A stretch of DNA of 64,000 nucleotides from NCBI GenBank assembly GCA_965203755.1, contig OZ241910.1, positions 3,105,406 through 3,169,405 on the forward strand, written 5' to 3'. Of this stretch, positions 51,850-60,795 are shown in pieces. The translations under genes were made by a program, and so were the position numbers. The notes beneath the pieces are model-generated. The model had not been told where the DNA came from. It saw only the letters and a list, made by a program, of their open reading frames with translations, and did not search any database. The DNA comes from UBA6055 sp965203755 (GTDB taxonomy: Bacteria > Chloroflexota > Anaerolineae > Aggregatilineales > Phototrophicaceae). Position 1 is the stretch's first letter, and each line of letters opens with the position of its first letter.

Positions 51850-52836
51850 TTAGCGATAGCCGGCTGCGGTCAGTTCAATGATAGCATCAACGTTGCTGCC
51901 GTCAATGATGCCGGGGCCGGTCAGAATGTCGCCGCCTGGCGCCAGGGCGAATTGGCTGTTGAGATAGAGCCACATAATCGTCTCGAAACCTTGCAGGTAC
52001 GGCTGCTGGTCGATTGCCTGGATCAGATAGCCGTCCTGAATCATCTCATAAATTTCGGCGCTGGTGTCGTGGGTGGTTGCGAAAATCTCGCCCGCCATCA
52101 CACCGGCTTCTTGAATGTAGAGGTTCAGCGCGCTGGCCGGGTTGGGCCCGAGGCTGAAGACGGCGTTGGTTTCGGGATTGGCATTGAAGTAATCAGCAAA
52201 AACGCCCGCCGATTCAGTGACATCGTTGCTGATGGTCAGGCCGTCAAGCGAGATGCCAGCTTCTTCAAAGACACTGCGAACACCGGCGCAGCGAGCTTCC
52301 AAGCCACTGTGTCCGACTTCTTGGATCGGGCAAACGGCTTTGGCGATTTCGACGCCGGCGGCATCGGCGGCATCCAGAACGGCGTTGGCGTTGGCGCGGC
52401 CGCCGAGGAACTCATTGGCGCCGATGTAGAACAGGGTCGGCAGCGCATCAGGCGTGCCGGCATTCGGATCCGCCGTGTTAAAGACAATCACTGGGATGCC
52501 GGCTTCGGCGGCGCGGTTGACGCCATCGCGAATCACTTCCGGATTGGGAACGGTGGTGCCAATGCCGTCGTTGCCGCGGGCCAAGGCATCGTCCCAGTAA
52601 CCGGCCATGTCGTCAATGTTGTCCACCGGGTCAGCCAGCCAAGCGCAGTCAGCATCGAGCAAAGCGCAGGCATCTTCCATCCCCTTGATGACCACAACCC
52701 AGAAAGGATTGCCGATGCCACCATGGGCCACCATGCTAAAAGTGAGTTGGTCCTGTGCGCCGACGCCGCCTATGCCGGCGATCACGACGCCCAGCGCCAA
52801 CAGAAGGACAGGAATAGTGCGTAACAGTTTTCTCAT
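51850..52836 (-). CDS. CUT2 sugar ABC substrate-binding protein (Peripla_BP_4)
   Basis: 328 residues. Signal peptide 1-27 ('GIGGVGAQ'), then the ribose/fructose-binding fold: 'TFSMVAHGGIGNPFWVVVIKGMEDAC' (key residues N-P-F-W), 'GIGTTVPNPEVIRDGV', 'GIPVIVFNTADPNAG', 'IGANEFLGGRANA', and 'IQAIDQQPYLQGFETIMWLYL' (key residues D-Q-Q-P-Y-x-Q-G). The Q-P-Y-x-Q-G motif is a hallmark of this group. It delivers a pentose, hexose or related sugar to the oversized permease. GGAGG lies at ideal spacing before the ATG; a strong promoter is at 52975-53003. The neighbouring sugar-acid pathway genes suggest an aldose destined for oxidation. Confidence 0.9.
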   Translation of the reverse strand: MRKLLRTIPVLLLALGVVIAGIGGVGAQDQLTFSMVAHGGIGNPFWVVVIKGMEDACALLDADCAWLADPVDNIDDMAGYWDDALARGNDGIGTTVPNPEVIRDGVNRAAEAGIPVIVFNTADPNAGTPDALPTLFYIGANEFLGGRANANAVLDAADAAGVEIAKAVCPIQEVGHSGLEARCAGVRSVFEEAGISLDGLTISNDVTESAGVFADYFNANPETNAVFSLGPNPASALNLYIQEAGVMAGEIFATTHDTSAEIYEMIQDGYLIQAIDQQPYLQGFETIMWLYLNSQFALAPGGDILTGPGIIDGSNVDAIIELTAAGYR

Positions 52837-53173
52837 GTTGAGATTCCTCCAACAAAATTTAATAAAATGTCTCAGGCGGGATGCCTGTTAAGACCAAATT
52901 CAAACGGGGACGTTCGGCACACTACAGACAGGCTTCATCTGCTCACAAGGATGCGCCGCCCCAAACTTTCTGAAAATATACATTGACATATATTATTTGT
53001 CAACTCGATTTTAGTAAAATAAGGTTAAGCCGCGAGAAAACTTAGTCTTTTCTGGCTGAAGCGCTGCCAAATAAGCGATTTGAATGATTTTGATGCGCTA
53101 ATAATCTAACTTCTTCATTAGCATTTGTTTTCTCATTTTTCATCTCTCTGTCAACAGCTTGCGGTAAGGCATC
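52837..53173. other. Divergent regulatory gap
   Basis: 337 bases without a gene between the CUT2 binding protein (leftward) and the TPR protein (rightward). It holds the minus-strand promoter at 52975-53003 and the overlapping TTGACA inverted repeat. The right part is AT-rich, with no clear promoter for the plus-strand gene. Confidence 0.6.
52975..53003 (-). promoter_or_regulatory. Near-consensus promoter with overlapping inverted repeat
   Basis: On the minus strand: TTGACA (53003-52998), 17-bp spacer, TATATT (52980-52975, five of six). The -35 hexamer is one arm of an inverted repeat, TTGACA (52983-52988) and TGTCAA (52998-53003) with 9 bases between, a plausible repressor site covering the -35 region. 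It drives the CUT2 transporter operon, 139 bases before the ATG. Confidence 0.65.
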
Positions 53174-54058
53174 ATGCAGATTCGCACCCCAAGACGTTAT
53201 CGAGGCATACAGCGCCGCCGCGTTATCACCCGGCGGCGATTATTGTTTTACTTGATAGTGATATTATTATTTGCGTCAAGCATTGCCATTTATATCAATA
53301 GACAAACGATTAGCCATGTTGTTGAAGATACCGTTCTAAATACCATTCACAACTTGGAGAATCAGATGGCGACTCTTGAGGCGCCCCCGCCTACTCCCAC
53401 CATCGACTATACCAACAGGATGATTATAGGTGATTCTTATTGGATGCAAGGCGCATTGAATCAGGCATTGGACATCTACATAGAAATTGCAGACACGTTT
53501 CCCAATACACCTGAACTTTATCGACGGATTGCCCTCGGGTTTATCAACCAGAATCGCCCAGATGATGCCTTAATGTATGCTGAACAAGCTATTAATGCCG
53601 ATCCGTTTTCCTCGGATGCCTGGGCAATCCGCGCCTGGTCTTTAGATTGGGACGAGCGTCCTAGCGAAGCGATTTCGAGTGCACAGCACGCCTTGGAACT
53701 GGATCCCCAAAACAGCCGCGCCCGAGCTTATCTGGCTGAAGCCTATCATAGTCTGGGAGATATCGAGCGTGCTGAAGATGTGGTAGAGACGGCGCTAGAG
53801 AGAAACCCGGACAGCGCCGAATCATACCGCGCCCGCGGCTTAATCAAATGGCTAAGCCATTTCGATCTTGAGGGCGCAAAACAAGATTTTGAAACCGCTT
53901 ATAAAATGGCAAACAATATGCACTTTATTGCCGTTAATCTAGCTAGCGTAGAAATCGCTTTGGGAAATCGCGATACTGCAAAAGATTTACTGCAAGCCGT
54001 TCTTGAAGCCGATCCGGATAATCAACTGGCGCAGAGCCAGCTTCAATATATCTACTAA
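53174..54058 (+). CDS. Membrane-anchored TPR protein
   Basis: 294 residues. A very basic N-terminus with ten or more Arg in the first 22 residues is followed by one transmembrane helix (about 23-42, 'LLFYLIVILLFASSIAIYI'), a Pro/Thr linker ('APPPTPTIDYT') and about five tetratricopeptide repeats (85-290), for example 'DALMYAEQAINADPFSSDAW', 'EAISSAQHALELDPQNSRAR' and 'ERAEDVVETALERNPDSAES', each with the A/G-8, A-20, P-32 pattern. So an extracytoplasmic protein-protein interaction scaffold anchored by its N-terminus. No partner can be named. The gene lies alone between two leftward operons. Confidence 0.82.
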   Translation: MQIRTPRRYRGIQRRRVITRRRLLFYLIVILLFASSIAIYINRQTISHVVEDTVLNTIHNLENQMATLEAPPPTPTIDYTNRMIIGDSYWMQGALNQALDIYIEIADTFPNTPELYRRIALGFINQNRPDDALMYAEQAINADPFSSDAWAIRAWSLDWDERPSEAISSAQHALELDPQNSRARAYLAEAYHSLGDIERAEDVVETALERNPDSAESYRARGLIKWLSHFDLEGAKQDFETAYKMANNMHFIAVNLASVEIALGNRDTAKDLLQAVLEADPDNQLAQSQLQYIY

Positions 54059-54141
54059 CAAGAAAATCTCGGTGAGTCTCTCTCTCTTTTTCAGCCTTAA
54101 TGGCTGCCATGGCCCAAGATGACAAGCCGGTTAGCCCCTAA

Positions 54142-55341
54142 TTAGCGTATCTCTTCGACTGCCCAGTGATCGCCCATCGCCCGCCGGCCGCCAGCCAGCC
54201 CTTTGCCTGCCGAAACTTGGCGAATGAGGTCGGCGCGCTCCAAAGCTGAATCAAGCAGATTCACCCCCAAGCCAGGTCCGGCTGGAATATCAAGATGACC
54301 ATCCGACACCGTGGGCGCAAAGTCGGTCAGGATGGGGAAGTATTCTTTGTAAAAGGCGCGCACCGACTCGACATAAAAAAGATTGGGGATGTGCGCGCCC
54401 AAGTGCATGCAAACCGCATGGCAGACCGCGCCGGCGACATTATGCAAAACCAGCGGCACGCCAAAGGTTTCAGCCAGGTTAGCGATTTTACGAGTTTCGG
54501 CAATGCCGCCATTCCAAACCGGGTCGGTCATAATGATTTGAGAGACGTGTTTTTCCAGCCATTCGCGCAGCTGCCAGCGAGTCATCAGCAGTTCCGAACC
54601 GACAACCGGAATCGTCGTTCGCGCGGACAGCGCTTTAATCTCGTCGGGATAGACCGCCGGCAGAACATCTTCTAAAAACAGGATGTGATAAGGTTCGAGG
54701 GCGCGGGCAATCCGCTCCATGCTCACGCGGTTCCAGCGGAAGTGACATTCAATGCCGATTTCTATCTGGTTGCCGACCCGGTCGCGGATTTGCTGGATGG
54801 GGAGCAGCCCTTTTTCGATTTCAGCCTGTGAGATGCGCTGTCCGAAGCTGCGCTCGCTGAATCGGTCAAAGGGCCAGATTTTCATGGCGTGGATTTCATC
54901 CATTAGGAGGCTTTGCGCCAGGACCCCGGCGTCTTGATGCCATTGCTGATAGTCCTGAACCCTGCCAAAACCGATGCAGGTGTTATAGGTTGGCACTTGG
55001 CTGCGGGTTTTGCCGCCCAGCAGGTGATAGAGCGGCGCCTGATAATGCTTGCCCATAATGTCCCACAGCGCCACTTCCAAAGCCGAAAGGGCGCGGGTTT
55101 CGGCGCCGGCATAGCCGTGATACATGATGTTGTCCATCACAAAGCGCCAAAGTCCCTCGATGTCGAGTGGGTCTTGCCCCAAAACCAGCGGCGCCAGGGT
55201 GCCGTGGATGGCGGCTTTGGCCGCCGGGATTTTATCGACGGTTTCTCCCAAGCCAATGATGCCGCGGTCAGTATGAACCCGCAGCGCGATCAGGCGCGGG
55301 TATGCCTGCCATTGCAGTGTCTCCAGCGCTGTAATTTTCAT
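54142..55341 (-). CDS. Enolase-superfamily sugar-acid dehydratase (mandelate racemase group)
   Basis: 399 residues from ATG 55341 (MKITALETLQW). N-terminal capping domain: 'IALRVHTDRGIIGLGE'; 'ALSALEVALWDIMGK' is the conserved helix of mandelate racemase/muconate-lactonising enzymes; 'MKIWPFD', 'IGIECHFRWN' and 'FLEDVLPAVYPDE' give metal-binding positions; 'GSELLMTRWQL' and 'MTDPVWNGGIAE' follow, with 'VPLVLHNVAGAVCHAVC' near the C-terminus. Members dehydrate aldonic acids to 2-keto-3-deoxy acids. It is the last gene of a four-gene leftward operon with two dehydrogenases and an FAH-family enzyme. The exact sugar acid is not deducible; the second metal ligand is His-like (E-C-H) rather than E-x-N, which is worth checking. 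Confidence 0.82.
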   Translation of the reverse strand: MKITALETLQWQAYPRLIALRVHTDRGIIGLGETVDKIPAAKAAIHGTLAPLVLGQDPLDIEGLWRFVMDNIMYHGYAGAETRALSALEVALWDIMGKHYQAPLYHLLGGKTRSQVPTYNTCIGFGRVQDYQQWHQDAGVLAQSLLMDEIHAMKIWPFDRFSERSFGQRISQAEIEKGLLPIQQIRDRVGNQIEIGIECHFRWNRVSMERIARALEPYHILFLEDVLPAVYPDEIKALSARTTIPVVGSELLMTRWQLREWLEKHVSQIIMTDPVWNGGIAETRKIANLAETFGVPLVLHNVAGAVCHAVCMHLGAHIPNLFYVESVRAFYKEYFPILTDFAPTVSDGHLDIPAGPGLGVNLLDSALERADLIRQVSAGKGLAGGRRAMGDHWAVEEIR

Positions 55342-55351
55342 CGCTGTGCTG

Positions 55352-56254
55352 TCATACCTCTTTGACCCGATTCCGCAATGCGCCGATGGCATCTATGGTA
55401 ATGCTGATGACATCGCCAGGCTGGAGCGTGAAGTCGGCGGCCGGCACAATGCCAGTGCCGGTTAGTAGAATGACGCCGTGCGGATAGGCACTGCTGCGTC
55501 CCAGGTAATCTACCAATTCGGCAATGCTCCGCTTGATTTGCCTGGTCGAGACAGCGCCGCTGAAGACTTCGCTGCCAGCGCGGTTTATTGACAGGCGAAT
55601 GTGGGTATCGAGCCATTCAGTGGCTGGCGCCAACAGAATACCAGGACCCAAGGCGCAAGATGCGTCATAAACTTTAGCCTGTGGCAGATAAAGCGGATTC
55701 GCGCCTTCAATCTCGCGGCTGCTCATGTCGTTGCCAATCGTAAAACCAAGCATTTCCATCGCCGGGTTAAGCGCCAGTCCCAGTTCCGGTTCGGGGACGT
55801 TCCAGCGCGAATCCCGACGTATGCCGACGTCATCGAGGTGGCCGACGGTGTTTTTGGCGGCGGCTTTGTAAAAAATCTCCGGGCGGTCGGCATCATAAAC
55901 CCGCGCATATACATCGCCGCCATCTTCGGCTTCTTCCTGTCGGGCTTCGCGGCTGCGGACATAGGTGACGCCAGCCGCCCAGACTTCCTGTTCATCCAGC
56001 GGCGGCAGCCAATGCAAACGGTCAGGGGAAGGCGTAGCATCCAGCGCGGCGGCGGCAAAGCTGCGCGAGGATTCATCGGCGGCATTGATGAGGGCGGCGA
56101 TGGCATCGTCAACACAGCCACAGGACGCGCGGAAAAAATCGACCAGACGCGGGAAGGCATGGCTGACATCAAAGACCGTATCGTCCAGCAATATGCCCAG
56201 CCGCGTCCCGGCGCCGGGCTGAAAATAGCGAATTAAGAGAGGCGCTGTGCTCAT
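55352..56254 (-). CDS. FAH-family hydrolase/dehydratase (2-keto-3-deoxy acid type)
   Basis: 300 residues of the fumarylacetoacetate hydrolase family. The C-terminal domain has 'EIFYKAAAKNTVG', the metal-binding 'VPEPELGLAL' (E-x-E), 'IGNDMSSREIEG' (Asp ligand) and 'LTGTGIVPAADFTLQPGD' (terminal fold motif). The N-terminal 80 residues match 2-keto-3-deoxy-D-arabinonate dehydratase-like proteins. Such enzymes act on 2-keto-3-deoxy sugar acids, the product of the neighbouring enolase-superfamily enzyme, which starts 10 bases downstream. The order dehydrogenase, dehydrogenase, FAH, dehydratase fits a non-phosphorylative pentose or deoxyhexose route. The precise reaction (hydrolysis or dehydration) is undecided. 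Confidence 0.82.
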   Translation of the reverse strand: MSTAPLLIRYFQPGAGTRLGILLDDTVFDVSHAFPRLVDFFRASCGCVDDAIAALINAADESSRSFAAAALDATPSPDRLHWLPPLDEQEVWAAGVTYVRSREARQEEAEDGGDVYARVYDADRPEIFYKAAAKNTVGHLDDVGIRRDSRWNVPEPELGLALNPAMEMLGFTIGNDMSSREIEGANPLYLPQAKVYDASCALGPGILLAPATEWLDTHIRLSINRAGSEVFSGAVSTRQIKRSIAELVDYLGRSSAYPHGVILLTGTGIVPAADFTLQPGDVISITIDAIGALRNRVKEV

Positions 56255-56277
56255 GTTCTGCTCCCTATTATCTTTGT

Positions 56278-57060
56278 TTATTCATCCTGCGGCTGTTCAC
56301 CTTTGGAACTCAAGCCGCCATCGACTTCGTAATTCGACCCGGTTACAAAGCTGGCTTCGTCTGATGCCAGAAAGAGGCAGACGTTGGCGACTTCTTTTAT
56401 CGTGCCGACCCGACCCAGCGGGTGGATGCGGTCAAATTCCTGCCGCAGCGCCGCCGGGCGCGACTGCGCCGCCAAAAAGTCGCGCAGCATGGGCGAATCA
56501 ATCGTGCCGGGCGAAACGGTGTTGGTGCGAATCCCATATTGGGCATAGTCGGTGGACATCGCCCGCGCCAGCGCAATCAACGCGCCTTTGGTCATGGAAT
56601 AAGCGGCAACGCCGGGCAAGCCCAGCAGGCCGGTAACGCTCGCGATATGGATAATGCTGCCACCGCCGGCATTCATCATGCCCGGCGCAACCGCGCGGCT
56701 TAGCAGATAGGCGCCGCGCAGGTTGACCGCCAGGCAGCGATCAAAGTCGTCGAGGGCGGTTTCGTGAATGGCGCCGGCCGGCATAACCGCCGCGTTGTTG
56801 ACCAGGATAGTCACAGCGCCAAAATGCTGTTGCAGTTTGGCCACGGCGGCCGCGACCGGCGCTGGCTGGCTGACATCAGCCTGGATTGCCAACGCGCGGC
56901 CGCCGCCCTCTCTGATGCCGTCAGCAACAGCCTGGCAGGCGGCCGCCTGCAAATCCATGATGCCAACCCGTGCGCCTTCTTCGGCAAAACGTTCGGCAAT
57001 GCCGCGGCCAATCCCCCTGGCAGCGCCGGTTACCAGCGCGACTTTTCCTTTTAAGCGCAT
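56278..57060 (-). CDS. Short-chain dehydrogenase/reductase (probable sugar dehydrogenase)
   Basis: 260 residues from ATG 57060, with AGAGG upstream; a longer open frame runs into the next gene but lacks homology. Classical SDR: TGxxxGIG as 'TGAARGIGRGIA', Asp at the end of strand 2 ('GIMDLQ', favouring NAD), 'VNNAAVMP', catalytic Ser in 'IHIASVTG', Y-x3-K as 'YSMTK', and 'VSPGTIDSPM'. In this operon it likely oxidises an aldose to the lactone or a secondary alcohol of a sugar acid. Intact, unlike the SDR remnant at 10301. Confidence 0.88.
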   Translation of the reverse strand: MRLKGKVALVTGAARGIGRGIAERFAEEGARVGIMDLQAAACQAVADGIREGGGRALAIQADVSQPAPVAAAVAKLQQHFGAVTILVNNAAVMPAGAIHETALDDFDRCLAVNLRGAYLLSRAVAPGMMNAGGGSIIHIASVTGLLGLPGVAAYSMTKGALIALARAMSTDYAQYGIRTNTVSPGTIDSPMLRDFLAAQSRPAALRQEFDRIHPLGRVGTIKEVANVCLFLASDEASFVTGSNYEVDGGLSSKGEQPQDE

Positions 57061-57070
57061 GCTGCACCTC

Positions 57071-58204
57071 TCATTCTGTAATGGATTCGACCACAATGCG
57101 GCTGCCGGTCTGGTGACTTTTGACGGCGGCGCTGATAAGGCGCTGAATCCGAGCGCCATCTTTGAAGTTCGGCGCTAGGTCAGTATCGTCGAGTATCCCG
57201 TTGACAAACCCGCGAATCATAAAATCTTCCGAACGGAACATATCTTTATAGGTATGATGCACGGTATCGCGCCGCGCCTTGCCCCAGATACGCTCCGGAA
57301 TTGGCAGTTCCCGAATCATCCCCTCGCCAAGCCGAGCGCCTTTGACCTGTTGGATTTTATCCCAGTCAGTGAAGCTGTACAGGGTGCCATCCGAACCATG
57401 AAACTCCATCTGATGCGTTTGACCAAAGGGGGTATCCTCATAACAAAGCGCCGTGCAATGAATAGCGCCCATCGCGCCGCTGGCAAATTCCAACAGAAGC
57501 ATACAGCTGTCATCCGTGACATCATAGGCATTGCCTTGTGGATCATGGGGGACGCGCGGGACAATATGGCCGAGGCGGCAGGTGACGGCGGCAATCTCAC
57601 CATAGAGCCATTCAGCAATGTAAAGAAAATGGGAGCCGAGATCGCCAACGACGCCAGAGCCGGCGATTTTGCGGTCAAAGCGCCATCGATAATCGCCGGC
57701 GCGGGCAAAGCCAGTGTAATAGCGCATATTGAGATGATAAGGCTGACCCAGATAGCCGCCGTCGATCAGTTCCTTGAGGTAACGGGCGGTTGGCATGAAA
57801 CTGTAGGTGAATGGCACCAGATGCTTTAATCCCTTAGCTTCCGCCATTTCCGCCATTTCCCGCGCCTGGGCATACGTCAGGGCAATCGGTTTTTCGCAGA
57901 GGACATGCAAATCGGCTTCAAGCGCTTTCATGGTGATGGGATAATGCGTATCGTTGGGGGTCGAGATGACCAGCGCATCCAGATTGGCTTTTTCAATCAT
58001 CTCTTCGCAGTCGGTATAGACTTGGGGGATATTCCAATGGTCGGCCATTTTTTGCGCGTTGCGGCGATCGCGCCCGCAGATGGCAACTGTTTTGGCTTTC
58101 GGATGGCTGTCGAGCGCCGGCAGGTGCATGGCATCCGCCCACCAGCTTGTCCCAACCATGCCTACAGATAAACTGCTGCTTGTCATCATCATCTTCTGCA
58201 TCAT
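57071..58204 (-). CDS. Gfo/Idh/MocA-family oxidoreductase
   Basis: 377 residues. Rossmann N-terminus 'VGMVGTSWWADAMHLPAL' (a G-x-G variant, GTSWWA), 'VISTPNDTHYPI', and the family marker 'CEKPIALT' with the conserved Glu-Lys-Pro; C-terminal 'GVVGDLGSHFLYIAEWLYGE' carries the catalytic His of the second domain. These enzymes oxidise or reduce sugars with NAD(P). It is the first gene of the leftward operon and precedes the SDR by 10 bases. Several ATGs in a row (MMQKMMM) leave the exact start uncertain by a few codons; AAAGG lies upstream. Confidence 0.88.
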   Translation of the reverse strand: MMQKMMMTSSSLSVGMVGTSWWADAMHLPALDSHPKAKTVAICGRDRRNAQKMADHWNIPQVYTDCEEMIEKANLDALVISTPNDTHYPITMKALEADLHVLCEKPIALTYAQAREMAEMAEAKGLKHLVPFTYSFMPTARYLKELIDGGYLGQPYHLNMRYYTGFARAGDYRWRFDRKIAGSGVVGDLGSHFLYIAEWLYGEIAAVTCRLGHIVPRVPHDPQGNAYDVTDDSCMLLLEFASGAMGAIHCTALCYEDTPFGQTHQMEFHGSDGTLYSFTDWDKIQQVKGARLGEGMIRELPIPERIWGKARRDTVHHTYKDMFRSEDFMIRGFVNGILDDTDLAPNFKDGARIQRLISAAVKSHQTGSRIVVESITE

Positions 58205-58354
58205 AAAATAACCTTTGTTTGTCCGTCTATTGTAAGTTTTGGTGATGCTTCAAGTTTAGAGTGTCTGCCGTGATTTTCAACTAGCGCCATTGGTAAGACT
58301 TGGGTGAGCGGCTGGAAATCAGAACATTTAATCTAAAATTCATCCGGTGTTCTA

Positions 58355-58383
58355 TTGACAGCCTGCTCTGTGTTGATTAGGAT
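58355..58383 (+). promoter_or_regulatory. Sigma-70-type promoter for the VOC gene
   Basis: TTGACA (58355-58360), 17-bp spacer, TAGGAT (58378-58383, four of six). About 55 nt of leader before the ATG at 58445. The rest of the 58205-58444 gap shows no gene. Confidence 0.5.
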
Positions 58384-58444
58384 AAGGATATGAACAAATT
58401 TTCTACTAATCGGCTAAGCAGCTATCACCAAGGGAGAGAAGACC

Positions 58445-59224
58445 ATGTACAAAGTGACAAAATATCCGCACGGCGCGTTTTCCTGGGCCGATAACAGTTC
58501 GACTGATGCGGAAGCCACCGGAGCCTTTTATATGGCGCTGTTTGGCTGGGACAAGCAGGAAGTTCCGATTGACGAAAACACCACCTATACCATGTTCCAG
58601 CTGGAAGGCGAAAATGTGGCCGCGCTTAACCAGATGATGCCCGAAATGCAGGAACAAGGCATACCCTCGCACTGGGCAAATTATGTCTCGGTGGATGATG
58701 TCGATGCTTTGGTCGATTTGGTTGTAGACAGCGGCGGCGCCATCGCGGCCGGCCCTCTGGACGTTTTTGACAGTGGGCGCGTGCTCTACATTCAAGACCC
58801 AACTGGGGGACGGCTTGGCCTTTGGCAGCCGAAAAACCATATTGGCGCCGGCCTTGTCAATAAACCCGGCGCCATGATGTGGAACGAATTGATTACCGGT
58901 GATGTCGAAACAGCCAAATCTTTCTACGGCAAGACGCTGGGCTGGGAGTTCTATGGTGGTGATGACGGCTACATTCACATCAAAAACAGGGGACGCAGCA
59001 ATGGCGGCATGATTCAAATGGACGATGCGCCGACTGGATGGACACCTTATTTCAGCGTCGCTGACATTGACCAAAGCATCGCGAAAGCTGGCGAACTGGG
59101 CGGTCGAATCATAGCGCCGAAGACCGAAGCGCCCGGCGCCGGGCATTTTGCGATGGTTCTTGACCCGGCCGGCGCCTGTTTCTACATCATGCAGGCTTAT
59201 CAGCCTGATCCCTGGCTGGAATAA
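58445..59224 (+). CDS. Two-domain VOC (glyoxalase-fold) protein
   Basis: 259 residues with two vicinal-oxygen-chelate modules (about 8-125 and 136-250). Each has the betaalphabetabetabeta start with 'FYMALFGWD' or 'FYGKTLGWEF', a Gly-rich exchange ('GGAIAAGPLDVFDSGRVLYIQDPTGGRLGLWQP', key residues D-P-T-G-G and L-G-L-W) and an analogous 'LDPAGACFYIMQA'. It resembles the CFP30B-type proteins of actinobacteria; the biochemical function is unknown. AGGGAGAG precedes the ATG. Confidence 0.85.
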   Translation: MYKVTKYPHGAFSWADNSSTDAEATGAFYMALFGWDKQEVPIDENTTYTMFQLEGENVAALNQMMPEMQEQGIPSHWANYVSVDDVDALVDLVVDSGGAIAAGPLDVFDSGRVLYIQDPTGGRLGLWQPKNHIGAGLVNKPGAMMWNELITGDVETAKSFYGKTLGWEFYGGDDGYIHIKNRGRSNGGMIQMDDAPTGWTPYFSVADIDQSIAKAGELGGRIIAPKTEAPGAGHFAMVLDPAGACFYIMQAYQPDPWLE

Positions 59225-59233
59225 GTTCAGGGC

Positions 59234-60697
59234 TTACAGGCCATGATGCAGGCAGCTGACCCGCCAGACATGCTCATCGCGCTCAAGCAGTTTATCGGCG
59301 GCGGCGGGCCCCCATGAGCCTTTGGCGTAGTTTTGCATGGCGCCGCGCTGTCCGCTGTCGGCGCCGGCTTCCCAGCCTTCAATGATGGGATCGACGATTT
59401 TCCAGGCGCTTTCGATCTCGTCGCTGCGGATGAAGAGGGCGGCGTCTCCATTGATGGCATCCAAAATCAGCCGCTCATAGGCATCGGGCAGGTTGTCGGC
59501 GACGAAGGCATTTTCGTAGTGCAGTTCCATATCGACCGACTTGGCGATTTGCTGGTCGGGTATCTTGGCCTGGACGGTCAGATGAATCCCTTCGTCCGGC
59601 TGGATGCAGATTGAAAGCATATTGCGCGAAAAGTCGCCGCTTTCGCTAAGCTCGAAGATGCTGTTGGGCGGACGTTTGAACTGGATATTGACTTGGGTGG
59701 TTTTGGAGCGCAGCGCTTTGCCCGAACGCAAATAAAAGGGGATATCCTTCCAGCGCCAGTTATCGATGAACAGCTTGAGCGCGGCGTAGGTCGGCGTCTG
59801 CGAATCGGCGGCGACTCCAGCGGCGGCGCGGTAGCCCTCATATTGCGCGCGAACAGTGTCATCCAGCTTGACGGCGCGGGCGGCCTGCAAAACTTTGACC
59901 TTCTCATTGCGAAGGGCGTCGGCGTCAAAAGCCGAAGGCGGCTCCATCGCAATCAGCGATAGCAGCTGCAAGAGATGGTTCTGCACCATGTCGCGCATGA
60001 CACCCGATTGGTCATAATAGCCGGCGCGGGCGCCCACATCAACAGTCTCGGCGACGGTGACCTGCACATTGCTGATGTGACTGCGGTTCCAAATCGGCTC
60101 AAAGATGGTGTTGGCGAAGCGCATGAACAGGATATTCTGGGCCGTCTCTTTGCCGAGATAATGGTCAATCCGATAAACCTGCGCTTCCTTGAAGACCGAA
60201 TGCGCCACCCGATTAAGCGCCTGCGCCGTTTTGAGATCATAGCCGAAGGGCTTTTCGATGACAATGCGCCGCCAGCCCGCGGCTTCGCGCGTCATGTCAA
60301 GCCGCCCCAGATTGGTAATGACATCCGCATAAAATTCGGGCGCAATCGACAGATAATAAAGGCGGTTGGCGTCCTCGTCCTCAAGCCGCGCAAGATGGGC
60401 TTTCAGATTGGGATAGGTCTCGGGCTTGGGCAGGTTCACTTGGGCATAAGACAGGGAGCGCCGGAAGGACTTCCATGTGTCCTCATCCAAAACCCCGGCG
60501 GCGAAATCCTTGAGCGACTGATAAGCGTGTTCAACCAGAATGGCATCGGTCCAGCCGCGCCGGCCGACGCCGACGATTTTCAGTCGGTTCGGCAGACGTC
60601 CTTTGATGTAATTGCTAAAGAGCGCCGGGATAAGTTTGCGGCGGGCGAGATCCCCCGTTACACCAAAGATAATAATGAGGGTGAGTTTGTCGGACAT
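59234..60697 (-). CDS. zwf: Glucose-6-phosphate 1-dehydrogenase
   Basis: 487 residues, normal for Zwf. NADP site 'FGVTGDLARRKLIPAL' (11-26), active-site motif 'RIDHYLGKE' (176-184) with the catalytic His, 'EKPFGYDL', 'WRWKDIPFYLRSGKAL' and 'AYERLILDAINGDAALFIR' (key residues Y-E-R-L-I-L-D). It makes 6-phosphogluconolactone and NADPH, entry to the oxidative pentose phosphate path. No gnd, pgl or opcA adjoins. Convergent with the VOC gene, 9 bases apart. Confidence 0.95.
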   Translation of the reverse strand: MSDKLTLIIIFGVTGDLARRKLIPALFSNYIKGRLPNRLKIVGVGRRGWTDAILVEHAYQSLKDFAAGVLDEDTWKSFRRSLSYAQVNLPKPETYPNLKAHLARLEDEDANRLYYLSIAPEFYADVITNLGRLDMTREAAGWRRIVIEKPFGYDLKTAQALNRVAHSVFKEAQVYRIDHYLGKETAQNILFMRFANTIFEPIWNRSHISNVQVTVAETVDVGARAGYYDQSGVMRDMVQNHLLQLLSLIAMEPPSAFDADALRNEKVKVLQAARAVKLDDTVRAQYEGYRAAAGVAADSQTPTYAALKLFIDNWRWKDIPFYLRSGKALRSKTTQVNIQFKRPPNSIFELSESGDFSRNMLSICIQPDEGIHLTVQAKIPDQQIAKSVDMELHYENAFVADNLPDAYERLILDAINGDAALFIRSDEIESAWKIVDPIIEGWEAGADSGQRGAMQNYAKGSWGPAAADKLLERDEHVWRVSCLHHGL

Positions 60698-60795
60698 GGC
60701 GATTCCTGTTCTTGGTCACTCGGCAAGCAGAAGCTCGGATAGGGTCAATGACTGTGCCATATTCTACCGTATAAGTTCCCTGGTAGGGTAATTAT

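Noticed and set aside
54073..54092. CT-rich run after the TPR gene, considered as a terminator.
   Set aside because: No stem precedes the pyrimidine run.
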